Notes under the pieces: generated by a model
Databases searched by the model: none
What the model was told of the DNA's origin: nothing
Seen by the model: the letters and a program-made list of their open reading frames with translations, nothing else
IMG/VR virus record: IMGVR_UViG_3300017737_000103
Coordinates: 1-21,510 of that record
Strand: one strand, 5' to 3'
DNA from: a virus
DNA length: 21,510 nt
Program-made: the position numbers and the translations under genes
Shown: in pieces, positions 6,772 to 12,170 of the stretch
How positions within the stretch are numbered: the stretch's first letter is position 1
Layout: each line of letters begins with the position of its first letter

Positions 6772-7019
6772 GAGCATTTAAAGCAGGTTTCTTTAGGTTT
6801 ACCATAAGAAGGAAAGTCATCATAATGATGTATTCTTTTTGACCAATATCCCCCCATTCTTTTACAATCTTCCCAAACCTTTTTACATTTAGTACAAAAC
6901 TTTAAATTTTTGCTATTTTCTTTTGTATAATTTTTATCATTTCTTAATTTTCTATTATTAGTTTCATAGTAATTTAATACCCATTGTACTGAATTATCTT
7001 TACTATTGTCTGAACTCAT
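6768..7019 (-). CDS. Zinc-ribbon-like small protein, 83 residues
   Basis: The protein has a charged, Asn/Lys-rich N-terminal half and a C-terminal half with C-T-K-C at residues 42-45, a further Cys at 52, and C-F-K-C at 79-82. Two C-x-x-C knuckles about 35 residues apart suggest a zinc ribbon, probably binding nucleic acid or serving as a scaffold. The ATG overlaps the end of the replisome organizer gene (ATGA) and has GGAAGGT upstream. It is followed immediately by the PP-loop enzyme, so the two may work together; this is inferred only from coupling. Confidence 0.7.
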   Translation of the reverse strand: MSSDNSKDNSVQWVLNYYETNNRKLRNDKNYTKENSKNLKFCTKCKKVWEDCKRMGGYWSKRIHHYDDFPSYGKPKETCFKCS

Positions 7020-7870
7020 AAACTACCTTCCATTATTTGATTAAGTGTTTCATTGGTGTAATCCTTGCCATTGTACTTTTTTGGCTTTTCTGGTACAAAT
7101 TCAACCCCACAGCATACACTACTAAAGTTTAGTTCCTTATGTTCTAAAAACATTGTATCACCACACTTAGAACAATACCCCCTGTACATACCAGATTGCA
7201 TTACTCTAAATTGTTTCTTTTGTTTAAAAGGTTTCTCAGATGCTTTAATTATATCATCGTTCCATCGTTCACCATTAAGCCAAACATTTAAAGCAGGTGT
7301 GTACTGAGCATCTGTTTCTTTCCAATTATTAAGAACTTGGTTTTTAAAAGCTGTATAGATTGTTTCATGGTCTTTCTTTTTAACTGCTAGTATATACTTC
7401 TGATAAGATTTCTTTTTATTAACCTTCTTAGGTACTAATGACCAAAGTTTTTCAAACTCTTGAACATATATATTATTATTAATCTTCTTAGTCTTATTGT
7501 TTAGTGTTCGTTTGTTGTTCAGTTGTTGTTCACTTTGCTGTTCATCTAGTTGGTAGTCTGACCACCTAAGTATTGATATTAAGCGACATCGAGGATTTGT
7601 CTGTTGTTCAATTTGTTGTTCGATTTCAAAGGTTTTTAAAATTCGTTGTATTTTACTCTCATTGATTTTTAATTCTTTAGATATGATTTTTCTACCTGTA
7701 ATAAACTGCCCTGCTTTTAGGGTTAGTCTCTCCCCTTCATATATTGTATCATGGTCTGAATGGGTAGCGTTTAATAGTAACCACATCCAGACAGCAAAAT
7801 GATCTGTGTCTTTCATTACAATGGGATTATCCAAAGTCTTACGATGCAGTTTTATCCAACCATTACTCAT
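7016..7870 (-). CDS. Replisome organizer / replication initiator with winged HTH
   Basis: A 284-residue protein with the layout of phage replication initiators. Residues 1-85 form a winged-helix domain starting with G-W-I-K-L-H-R-K and including an L-K-A-G-Q-F-I-T-G-R segment, as in DnaD-like/replisome organizer proteins. Residues 84-133 are a Gln/Asn-rich linker. Residues 138-207 hold a domain ending in T-P-A-L-N-V-W-L-N-G-E-R-W, common at the C-terminus of such proteins. A final zinc-ribbon-like part has C233-x-x-C236 and C253-C254. It likely binds the origin and recruits host helicase. The linker DNA contains iteron-like repeats next to an AT-rich tract (7462-7622), as in lambda O. SSB and nuclease genes lie just upstream. 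Confidence 0.85.
   Translation of the reverse strand: MSNGWIKLHRKTLDNPIVMKDTDHFAVWMWLLLNATHSDHDTIYEGERLTLKAGQFITGRKIISKELKINESKIQRILKTFEIEQQIEQQTNPRCRLISILRWSDYQLDEQQSEQQLNNKRTLNNKTKKINNNIYVQEFEKLWSLVPKKVNKKKSYQKYILAVKKKDHETIYTAFKNQVLNNWKETDAQYTPALNVWLNGERWNDDIIKASEKPFKQKKQFRVMQSGMYRGYCSKCGDTMFLEHKELNFSSVCCGVEFVPEKPKKYNGKDYTNETLNQIMEGSL
7462..7622. other. Candidate replication origin: iterons plus AT-rich stretch inside the initiator gene
   Basis: On the minus strand an 11-base unit of the form (T/C)GAACAACAAA occurs six times: 7612-7622, 7600-7610, 7533-7544 (12 bases), 7522-7532, 7511-7521 and the diverged 7500-7510. Within a cluster the copies lie 11 or 12 bases apart, about one helical turn, and the two clusters are separated by 55 bases, five turns. 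An AT-rich tract (7462-7488) follows the last unit. Iterons plus an unwinding element within the initiator gene is the lambda O arrangement. The same DNA encodes Gln/Asn-rich protein, so codon repetition is the rival explanation. Confidence 0.5.
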
Positions 7871-8304
7871 TATATACTCATATTTTGACCATAGATATTA
7901 AAATAATGCTTTTGAATAAGGTAGGCAATTTTACTAGCACAGTCACCCTTACCTGTAAATTGTACAGATTTAAAGTTTTCTTTATTAATCATATCTCTAA
8001 TCTGTTCTGGTGTTATAAATATAAATTCTTCTTCATCTAAGTGAAATACCCACCAATCTGCTTTAGTAGTGCTTAATGCTGATAGTTTACCATTCATCTG
8101 AACTTCTACAACAACATTTCCTGTGTATTTGCTCATAAAGTCTTTCTTAACTTCCACAGATGTATCTATTTCGGGTATAAATATATCAAATTCTTTAAAA
8201 TATCCATCTTTTATATAAGCACTAGGGTATTTGTTTTTAATGCGATTTAAAACGATTTTTTCAGATTCTTTACCTACCACTAAAGACTCTTGAAAGCTAC
8301 TCAT
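7870..8304 (-). CDS. PD-(D/E)XK-like nuclease
   Basis: A 144-residue protein. The N-terminus has a helix G-K-E-S-E-K-I (Glu14), followed by F-D-I-F-I-P (Asp40) and V-E-V-K-K-D (Glu51, Lys53). This E...D...E-x-K order is the signature of PD-(D/E)XK nucleases, including phage Holliday junction resolvase-like and recombination nucleases. The C-terminal part has Gln-Met-Asn-Gly-Lys and K-A-D-W-W-V-F-H segments, the latter typical of restriction/resolvase-like folds with a core strand after the active site. It sits between the NinG-like gene and the replisome organizer, so a role in recombination or replication intermediates is likely. Exact substrate is unknown. It overlaps the downstream gene by one base (TAATG). 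Confidence 0.75.
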   Translation of the reverse strand: MSSFQESLVVGKESEKIVLNRIKNKYPSAYIKDGYFKEFDIFIPEIDTSVEVKKDFMSKYTGNVVVEVQMNGKLSALSTTKADWWVFHLDEEEFIFITPEQIRDMINKENFKSVQFTGKGDCASKIAYLIQKHYFNIYGQNMSI

Positions 8305-8417
8305 TATTCTTCCTCTGCTATACTTGCGTGTTCATAACACATACCACAAATATCTGTATCTGGGTAATCTGGTTCGATAAAATTAGAATAACAACAATCA
8401 CTTAAATACTTACTCAC
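8304..8417 (-). CDS. Cys-rich mini-protein, 37 residues
   Basis: This short frame begins with GTG overlapping the stop of the NinG-like gene (GTGA) and has an excellent GGAGGG six bases upstream. Its TAA overlaps the ATG of the nuclease gene. It contains C-C near residues 8-9 and C-G-M-C at 24-27, enough ligands for one zinc ion, and an acidic tail (A-E-E-E). No family is recognised. The strong ribosome binding site and coupling on both sides make it likely to be expressed. Confidence 0.65.
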   Translation of the reverse strand: MSKYLSDCCYSNFIEPDYPDTDICGMCYEHASIAEEE

Positions 8418-8758
8418 TTTAAACCCTCCATTATATTATCAAAATCTGCATCTATAAATTTTTGTGGTGTGTTCTTTTTAATTTTAAGGTCATCGTACCA
8501 CTTTTGACCTCTTTGCTGTATTGCCCATTCAACAAACTCAGCAGGTGTCTCATGTGCTGAAAACTTTGGACTAAACTTATGGCAACCTACACATAGACAA
8601 AATCCATTATCAATATCCCATCTAACAGAAAAGCATCTCCTGCCATGAAAGTGGTGAGCATTTAGTATTCTTAGCTTACCACATACCTCACAACTGCCAG
8701 ACTGCTTGATTCTTTTCGACCAAGCAGTATCTAACTTCTTAATAAGGGTTCTTTTCAT
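8414..8758 (-). CDS. NinG/HNH-like zinc endonuclease
   Basis: A 114-residue protein. After a basic L-D-x-x-W-S-K-R-I-K start comes a zinc-binding C-E-V-C (23-26), a His cluster A-H-H-F-H-G-R (34-40), a W-D-I-D-N segment (47-51) and C-L-C-V-G-C-H (54-60). The order of C-x-x-C, H-H-F-H, D-N and C-x-x-C-H fits the HNH/zinc-finger fold of lambda NinG (Rap)-type recombination endonucleases, although NinG itself is longer. The C-terminal half is helical and without known motifs. It lies between SSB and the PD-(D/E)XK nuclease, so it probably works on recombination or branched DNA. Another HNH-type function remains possible. Confidence 0.75.
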   Translation of the reverse strand: MKRTLIKKLDTAWSKRIKQSGSCEVCGKLRILNAHHFHGRRCFSVRWDIDNGFCLCVGCHKFSPKFSAHETPAEFVEWAIQQRGQKWYDDLKIKKNTPQKFIDADFDNIMEGLK

Positions 8759-9402
8759 TAAAAAGGAACATCCTCATTATTAGGCTCTTCCTCACTAGGT
8801 TTATCATTCTGGTCTTTCTGGATTTGATCCTCTTCCCATCTTGTAAGTCCACTTGTAGCTATGTTCATTAATCCACCTGCAACATCTTCAATATCCTCAA
8901 GCATAAAATCAAGTGTCTTATAGTCCTCTTTCCAACTAATAACTATCTTAGTTGCATTATTGATACACATACCCCATGTAATACCCAAGCTATTACTAGA
9001 AACAACTTTCTTGGACTTACTTAGTACCTCTAAGGGATGATTTCCACCAGACATAGGTGTAACCGACCATCCTGCATAAGTACCTTTCTCACCATTTATT
9101 TCCTTGAGCATTACTTGGACTGTTGTGCCAGAACTGTTACCTACTAGCTTTTTATACAATGCACCACTAAACTCAAAATCAGTCTGTTTACCGATTTTAA
9201 GTTCTATCCATTCACCTTTGTCATTTTGAAACCACTTTACTCCAGAACCATCTGTAAGGTCGTGTCCAATCATCTCAACAGGTAGTGTATATCTTTCGTT
9301 GTCAAACATATCCTTTTCTACTTTTGCACTTGTTGGATCACTTAACAACTTCAGATAGATACCTGTGTTTAAATGAAGGTCTTTCTTAATTTGAAATGCC
9401 AT
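8758..9402 (-). CDS. Phage single-stranded DNA-binding protein
   Basis: A 214-residue protein with a beta-rich core of about 175 residues and a disordered, acidic C-terminus (S-E-E-E-P-N-N-E-D) ending in D-V-P-F. That acidic tail with a hydrophobic Pro-Phe tip is the classic SSB feature that docks partner proteins; T7 gp2.5 uses a similar acidic tail ending in Phe. The core is OB-fold-like by composition only. It probably coats single-stranded DNA during replication and recombination. AGGAG is well spaced before the ATG at 9402. It leads the SSB, NinG-like, nuclease, initiator series, which supports the call. Confidence 0.75.
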   Translation of the reverse strand: MAFQIKKDLHLNTGIYLKLLSDPTSAKVEKDMFDNERYTLPVEMIGHDLTDGSGVKWFQNDKGEWIELKIGKQTDFEFSGALYKKLVGNSSGTTVQVMLKEINGEKGTYAGWSVTPMSGGNHPLEVLSKSKKVVSSNSLGITWGMCINNATKIVISWKEDYKTLDFMLEDIEDVAGGLMNIATSGLTRWEEDQIQKDQNDKPSEEEPNNEDVPF

Positions 9403-9424
9403 TTTACTCTCCTACTTTTGTTAA

Positions 9425-9541
9425 TTAAAGTCTTATTAGTTCAGCTAATATATAGCCTAACCAAAAACATATAAAGTATGGTGCTACTCGCTCAACCCAA
9501 TACATCATATACTCATATAAATCTAATATAAAATCAATCAT
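9425..9541 (-). CDS. Tiny membrane protein, 38 residues
   Basis: The frame starts one base after the stop of the upstream gene, with AAGGGG six bases before its ATG. Residues 1-10 are amphipathic and aromatic, and residues 21-36 are hydrophobic (Tyr-Phe-Ile-Cys-Phe-Trp-Leu-Gly-Tyr), forming a single membrane segment ending in Arg-Leu. No family is recognised. It lies directly before the SSB gene in the early block. Confidence 0.55.
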   Translation of the reverse strand: MIDFILDLYEYMMYWVERVAPYFICFWLGYILAELIRL

Positions 9542-9542
9542 G

Positions 9543-9791
9543 TTATTCCCCTTTTTTTAACATTGTTCGTATTTTGTATGTAATATTAATTTTTTCACCA
9601 TTAGGCTCATATAAAGCCTCAGATAAGTGTGGCTGTCTATCCTTATACTTATCAAATCTTTTATTAATGTCATCAATAAAATCATCTAAGGTGTTGCCCA
9701 TTGCATCCGTAAAGCCAAAGCTGTCCTCTGTTTCATATATAATCTCAGCATGATATTTATAATCATGTGGTACATTTAATAACTTATCCAT
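9543..9791 (-). CDS. Hypothetical protein, 82 residues
   Basis: An acidic-to-neutral protein with many Asp, Lys and Tyr. The central part is a helical D-D-F-I-D-D-I-N-K-R-F-D-K-Y segment, and the end has a beta-like I-N-I-T-Y-K-I-R strand followed by Lys-Lys-Gly-Glu. The ATG at 9791 has AAGG seven bases upstream and overlaps the preceding small frame by 8 bases. No catalytic or binding motif is visible and no family is recognised. Confidence 0.65.
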   Translation of the reverse strand: MDKLLNVPHDYKYHAEIIYETEDSFGFTDAMGNTLDDFIDDINKRFDKYKDRQPHLSEALYEPNGEKINITYKIRTMLKKGE

Positions 9792-9984
9792 CTAAAGACC
9801 TTACTAATTTTTCTAAATCAGTTAATTCTATGTCTTGGTCAATCACAGACTTGGTTTCAATCATTTTAATATACTTCTTCAAAATCGTCAAAATCATTTG
9901 ATATTCTTGTTGTGTGCATCCGATAGCTTTCTTGTGCTTTTTTGCGAATGATTTTAGGCTTGTTAATGTAGTTATTGACATCAT
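9784..9984 (-). CDS. Small protein with uncertain start (66 or 26 residues)
   Basis: The frame ends 8 bases into the next gene. From the ATG at 9984 it encodes 66 residues, but then overlaps the upstream 151-residue gene by 119 bases in another frame. GGAG lies about ten bases before that ATG. From the ATG at 9864, just past the upstream stop, it encodes only 26 residues and has no clear ribosome binding site. The long form is Lys-rich and helical. I cannot decide; the long overlap is unusual for this genome, where overlaps are otherwise short. Confidence 0.38.
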   Translation of the reverse strand: MMSITTLTSLKSFAKKHKKAIGCTQQEYQMILTILKKYIKMIETKSVIDQDIELTDLEKLVRSLDG

Positions 9985-10321
9985 CTTCTAATTTCTCCAC
10001 TTGATTATCTATTTCATTAAATAATTCTATGAGTTGAGTTTTATCTAAATCACCCATCTCACCTGTTGCTAAAAATCTTATTACTCCTAATCTGGATTTA
10101 ACCAAATTAGAAAGAGAGTTGAGAGCAATAAAAACAGGCTCTGGTTCTGCGGAATCCGTAGAGCCTAAAAACAAACCCTCAACCCTCTCATTACATACCT
10201 TTTGATAGCTATTAGTTTTGTCGAATGTTAAGTCTCTGCTAAAACACTCGATGACTGTATTTCGGTCATCACTATCTGCTAACCTATTACTAGAAAATAG
10301 ATTCAGTATGTATTTAATCAT
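9866..10321 (-). CDS. Hypothetical helical protein, 151 residues
   Basis: The protein is predominantly helical and charged. It has a K-Y-I-L-N-L-F start, a central L-N-S-L-S-N-L-V-K-S-R-L helix, a long predicted coiled coil from about residue 92 to 118 (Leu/Ile/Glu/Asp heptads) and an acidic end (N-D-F-D-D-F-E-E-V-Y). The ATG at 10321 has AAGGAT ten bases upstream. It belongs to the block of small early genes before SSB. No family is recognised; it could be an oligomeric regulator or host-takeover protein. Confidence 0.65.
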   Translation of the reverse strand: MIKYILNLFSSNRLADSDDRNTVIECFSRDLTFDKTNSYQKVCNERVEGLFLGSTDSAEPEPVFIALNSLSNLVKSRLGVIRFLATGEMGDLDKTQLIELFNEIDNQVEKLEDDVNNYINKPKIIRKKAQESYRMHTTRISNDFDDFEEVY

Positions 10322-10359
10322 TTATTACTTATCCTTTTTTACCCAATGACCACATTTTA

Positions 10360-10530
10360 TTATAATTGTCCTAAAGTTTTATAAATTCTGAGAATAGCGT
10401 TATCTAACGAAACTTTATACAAATCCTCAGTATCCTCGTTATTTACTGTAAATTTTCCAGATTCAATTAAGGCTTTTATTTCTTTTAGGTTTTCAACAAC
10501 CATTTCACTAGCTGATTTGCCTATTTTCAT
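10360..10530 (-). CDS. Hypothetical protein, 56 residues
   Basis: A longer frame extends upstream to 10617 inside the preceding gene, but the ATG at 10530 is the likely start because GGGGG lies about eight bases before it and the upstream gene ends just two bases earlier. The product is a helical, charged polypeptide (K-S-A-S-E-M-V-V-E-N-L-K-E-I-K-A-L-I) with a second helix near the end. No family is recognised. It shares its upstream border sequence with the gene before it (see the repeat at 10526-10546 and 10947-10967). Confidence 0.6.
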   Translation of the reverse strand: MKIGKSASEMVVENLKEIKALIESGKFTVNNEDTEDLYKVSLDNAILRIYKTLGQL

Positions 10531-10967
10531 CTTACTTACCCCCTTTATATAGATTGTAAACATAAAATGATTGTGCTTTCCATTCTCTACAATCCCAAGT
10601 ATCAAGAACCACCCCATCCTTTAAACAAGTCCAATGCCTACTGCATCTAATAAGATAATTACCAATTAATGGAAAATTGCCAATCTTGTATTTTTTATTA
10701 CCACTACTCTTTAATGGACTCTGTCTTTTTATACCTATATCATCTAAGTATTTTTCAATGACTACATCATCATTAGGCATCCTCCACATCTTAGATGCAA
10801 GATTAAATAAATCGTTTCTAATGTGTTTATAATCCTCATCTAAAAAATGTGCTATGGCTCTTATAGCACAATCAATAGTCCTATCTTTTTTATATTTAAT
10901 AGTGATATAATTTTCTCTACCACCATGTGATTGTTTAAATTTGTTTTTCATCCTACTTACCCCCTTT
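10526..10967 (-). repeat. Duplicated gene-border sequence (stop, RBS, start)
   Basis: The 21-base stretches 10526-10546 and 10947-10967 are identical except for one base. Each encodes the end of one protein (both end in Gly-Gly-Lys), the stop codon, the Gly-rich ribosome binding site and the ATG plus AA of the next gene. The genes they join differ. Such repeated gene borders can arise by tandem duplication or serve as short homologies for gene shuffling. Confidence 0.6.
10532..10951 (-). CDS. Papain-like (C39/NlpC-like) cysteine protease-fold protein
   Basis: A 139-residue protein. It has T-I-D-C-A-I-R-A-I-A (Cys28 at a helix start, typical of papain-like nucleophiles), then C-S-R-H-W (His106) and D-G-V-V-L-D-T-W-D-C (Asp117 and Asp120). 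The order Cys ... His ... Asp with a D-G-x-x-x-D-T-W-D strand is the pattern of small phage papain-fold proteins. It could be a peptidase or transglutaminase-like enzyme, perhaps acting on host proteins early in infection. The target is unknown. ATG 10951 has AAGGGGG upstream. It sits second in the early unit behind the regulated leader. Confidence 0.65.
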   Translation of the reverse strand: MKNKFKQSHGGRENYITIKYKKDRTIDCAIRAIAHFLDEDYKHIRNDLFNLASKMWRMPNDDVVIEKYLDDIGIKRQSPLKSSGNKKYKIGNFPLIGNYLIRCSRHWTCLKDGVVLDTWDCREWKAQSFYVYNLYKGGK

Positions 10968-11177
10968 TATAGCTTTTCCACAAATATCAAAACTATAACC
11001 TAACTGTTCTAGTCTTAGTTTAAAATTTGGGTTTGGGTTTTTAGCAATATTGTTAGGCATCTCATAAGTATAATCATTGGCTCTGCAATCTGGATGATTA
11101 TTTACAAAACTAACTAACTCGTTAAAAGTACCCCTGTGAACATTATCAGTAGATAAACTTATTATTGTATGTATCAT
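10953..11177 (-). CDS. Hypothetical protein, 74 residues, first gene of the early unit
   Basis: A longer frame reaches back to 11351, but that would translate through the terminator, the promoter and the stem-loop leader. I therefore choose the ATG at 11177, giving 74 residues. The product has a beta-like N-terminus (I-H-T-I-I-S-L-S-T), a central N-H-P-D-C-R segment, an Asn/Pro-rich stretch and an end with L-G-Y-S-F-D-I. One copy of the GATGAGACT motif sits just upstream of the ATG, overlapping the ribosome binding region, which has no strong Shine-Dalgarno. Function unknown; as the first early gene it could be a regulator or host-takeover factor. Starts at 11289 or in between are possible. 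Confidence 0.55.
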   Translation of the reverse strand: MIHTIISLSTDNVHRGTFNELVSFVNNHPDCRANDYTYEMPNNIAKNPNPNFKLRLEQLGYSFDICGKAIKGGK

Positions 11178-11180
11178 TTT

Positions 11181-11289
11181 AGTCTCATCTTTCTTTGTAG
11201 GCACAAGGGGAGTATTAGTAAGCGATGAGACTGTACGAAAAGTACTCCCCATATCTGTGCCAAGTTTTATATTATTAATTAGTCTCATC
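11181..11289. repeat. Three copies of the 9-base motif GATGAGACT, operator candidates
   Basis: AGTCTCATC reads at 11181-11189 and 11281-11289 (same orientation, starts exactly 100 bases apart), and its complement GATGAGACT reads at 11224-11232. One copy lies in the spacer between the -35 and -10 boxes of the early promoter, one in the loop of the leader stem-loop, and one just before the ATG at 11177. This placement suggests a regulator acting on DNA, or on RNA as well. Confidence 0.5.
11200..11261 (-). promoter_or_regulatory. Stem-loop leader RNA of the early transcript
   Basis: In minus-strand RNA the outer stem GGCAC (11261-11257) pairs with GUGCC (11204-11200), and an inner 8-bp stem GGGGAGUA (11250-11243) pairs with UACUCCCC (11214-11207). 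A 28-base loop holds one copy of the GATGAGACT motif. The predicted transcription start from the promoter at 11297-11269 falls at or within two bases of the base of this stem, so the structure would sit at the 5' end of the mRNA. It is not followed by a U tract, so it is not a terminator. Roles in stability, ribosome access or protein binding are inference. Confidence 0.5.
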
Positions 11290-11297
11290 AATGACAA
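11269..11297 (-). promoter_or_regulatory. Early promoter candidate, TTGTCA-17-TAATAT
   Basis: The -35 TTGTCA (11297-11292) matches five of six consensus bases and the -10 TAATAT (11274-11269) matches four of six, with the ideal 17-base spacer. The surroundings are AT-rich. The 9-base motif GATGAGACT lies within the spacer, where a bound protein would block polymerase. The promoter begins about 38 bases beyond the U tract of the late terminator and would start the early/replication unit at about 11262-11260. Confidence 0.6.
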
Positions 11298-11334
11298 GAT
11301 ACCTAAACCATTAATTAAGTGCAAGTAAATAAAT

Positions 11335-11390
11335 AAAAAAAAATAACCCACAATGTAGCGATAGACAGGAATCGTTACATCATGGGTTAT
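11335..11390 (-). terminator. Strong intrinsic terminator at the end of the late unit
   Basis: In minus-strand RNA, AUAACCCA (11390-11383) pairs with UGGGUUAU (11350-11343). Two U-G wobbles and a further 9-base stem (11380-11372 with 11361-11353, one A-C mismatch) extend it to almost 19 pairs around a 10-base loop. Eight U residues follow directly. The wobble pairs favour folding of minus-strand RNA over plus-strand RNA. It lies 16 bases after the last tail gene's stop and just before the early promoter. Confidence 0.88.
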
Positions 11391-11405
11391 CGGTAGCGTT
11401 ATATT

Positions 11406-12170
11406 TTAACTGAGTTGTTCTCTTAATTTTAAAGAGGCACTAAATCGTTCAAATGCTACTTCTGTAAATTTTATAGGTGAGTCTAAGCGTACATAATGAT
11501 AAGTAGAATCATCATAGTACACGAATTTTTTAAAGTTTGTTACATCCTGCTCAAAGCTGACCAGATTGTTTTTAAATGTTTGTGATATATTACTAAAGTT
11601 TAATTGGAATGTGGTTTTTGGTTCGTGTCTCTTGTTAGCGTATTCTACCCCACCAAGTGATGTATTAAGGTCTGTGCCAAAGATTTCCTGTGTAGCTATA
11701 CCTATATCTGGCTCGTTTTCAAAAACTAGAGGCTTCCCAATTATCATCTCAGTAAGACCATCAAAAGTATCGTGCTGACTTTTTAAGAACCAATATCTAC
11801 CACTTTTAACTGTATCAACATTACCTGTTAAATCCCAACCTGGAGCAGGAGATGAAAAATTTACAAAAGCATTAGTAGACATATCTGTGCTAGAACTAGC
11901 ATGATATTGCCAATAAAGATTGTCTTCTTCTGTTGCAGACGACCTATTGTGTGTAAGAGCATTTGATATATCTACAGATACACCAAAATCAATCCTTATC
12001 ACATCATTTGCACCAAAAGATGTTATTGCATCAGAAATAGATTGATCATTAATTCTATGTACATTTGTAATCGCACTTGATGATGCTGAAAATGTTGTAC
12101 CAGATACAGTACCTGCTGTAATTGTCGCTTCTGTTAAACCTACTGAATCATAATATATTGTTTTAGCCAT
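11406..12170 (-). CDS. Tail protein, last gene of the late unit (distal tail or receptor-binding candidate)
   Basis: A 254-residue, Ser/Thr/Asn-rich, beta-type protein. Residues about 40-130 look like a jelly-roll or carbohydrate-binding module (D-V-I-R-I-D-F-G-V-S-V, then an Y-W-Q-Y-H-A strand and later G-R-Y-W-F-L). The C-terminal 75 residues form a second part with T-T-F-Q-L-N-F-S and alternating aromatic strands. It follows the tail hub gene with an 8-base overlap and is the last gene before the terminator, a place often held by receptor-binding or distal tail proteins. No specific family is recognised. A host-recognition role is inference. Confidence 0.7.
   Translation of the reverse strand: MAKTIYYDSVGLTEATITAGTVSGTTFSASSSAITNVHRINDQSISDAITSFGANDVIRIDFGVSVDISNALTHNRSSATEEDNLYWQYHASSSTDMSTNAFVNFSSPAPGWDLTGNVDTVKSGRYWFLKSQHDTFDGLTEMIIGKPLVFENEPDIGIATQEIFGTDLNTSLGGVEYANKRHEPKTTFQLNFSNISQTFKNNLVSFEQDVTNFKKFVYYDDSTYHYVRLDSPIKFTEVAFERFSASLKLREQLS

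Noticed and set aside
7500-7622. GTTGTTC-like repeats as a CRISPR array
   Set aside because: Units are 11 bases, lie back to back with no spacers and are within a coding gene.
10329-10355. Eight-codon mini-frame between the 56- and 151-residue genes
   Set aside because: No ribosome binding site and too short to support; its end is the ribosome binding region of the next gene.
10531-10617. Extension of the 56-residue gene to 10617
   Set aside because: It would overlap the upstream papain-like gene, and the ATG at 10530 has a strong G-rich ribosome binding site.
11178-11351. N-terminal extension of the first early gene to 11351
   Set aside because: It would read through the terminator U tract, promoter and leader stem-loop, and the ATGs inside it lack ribosome binding sites.
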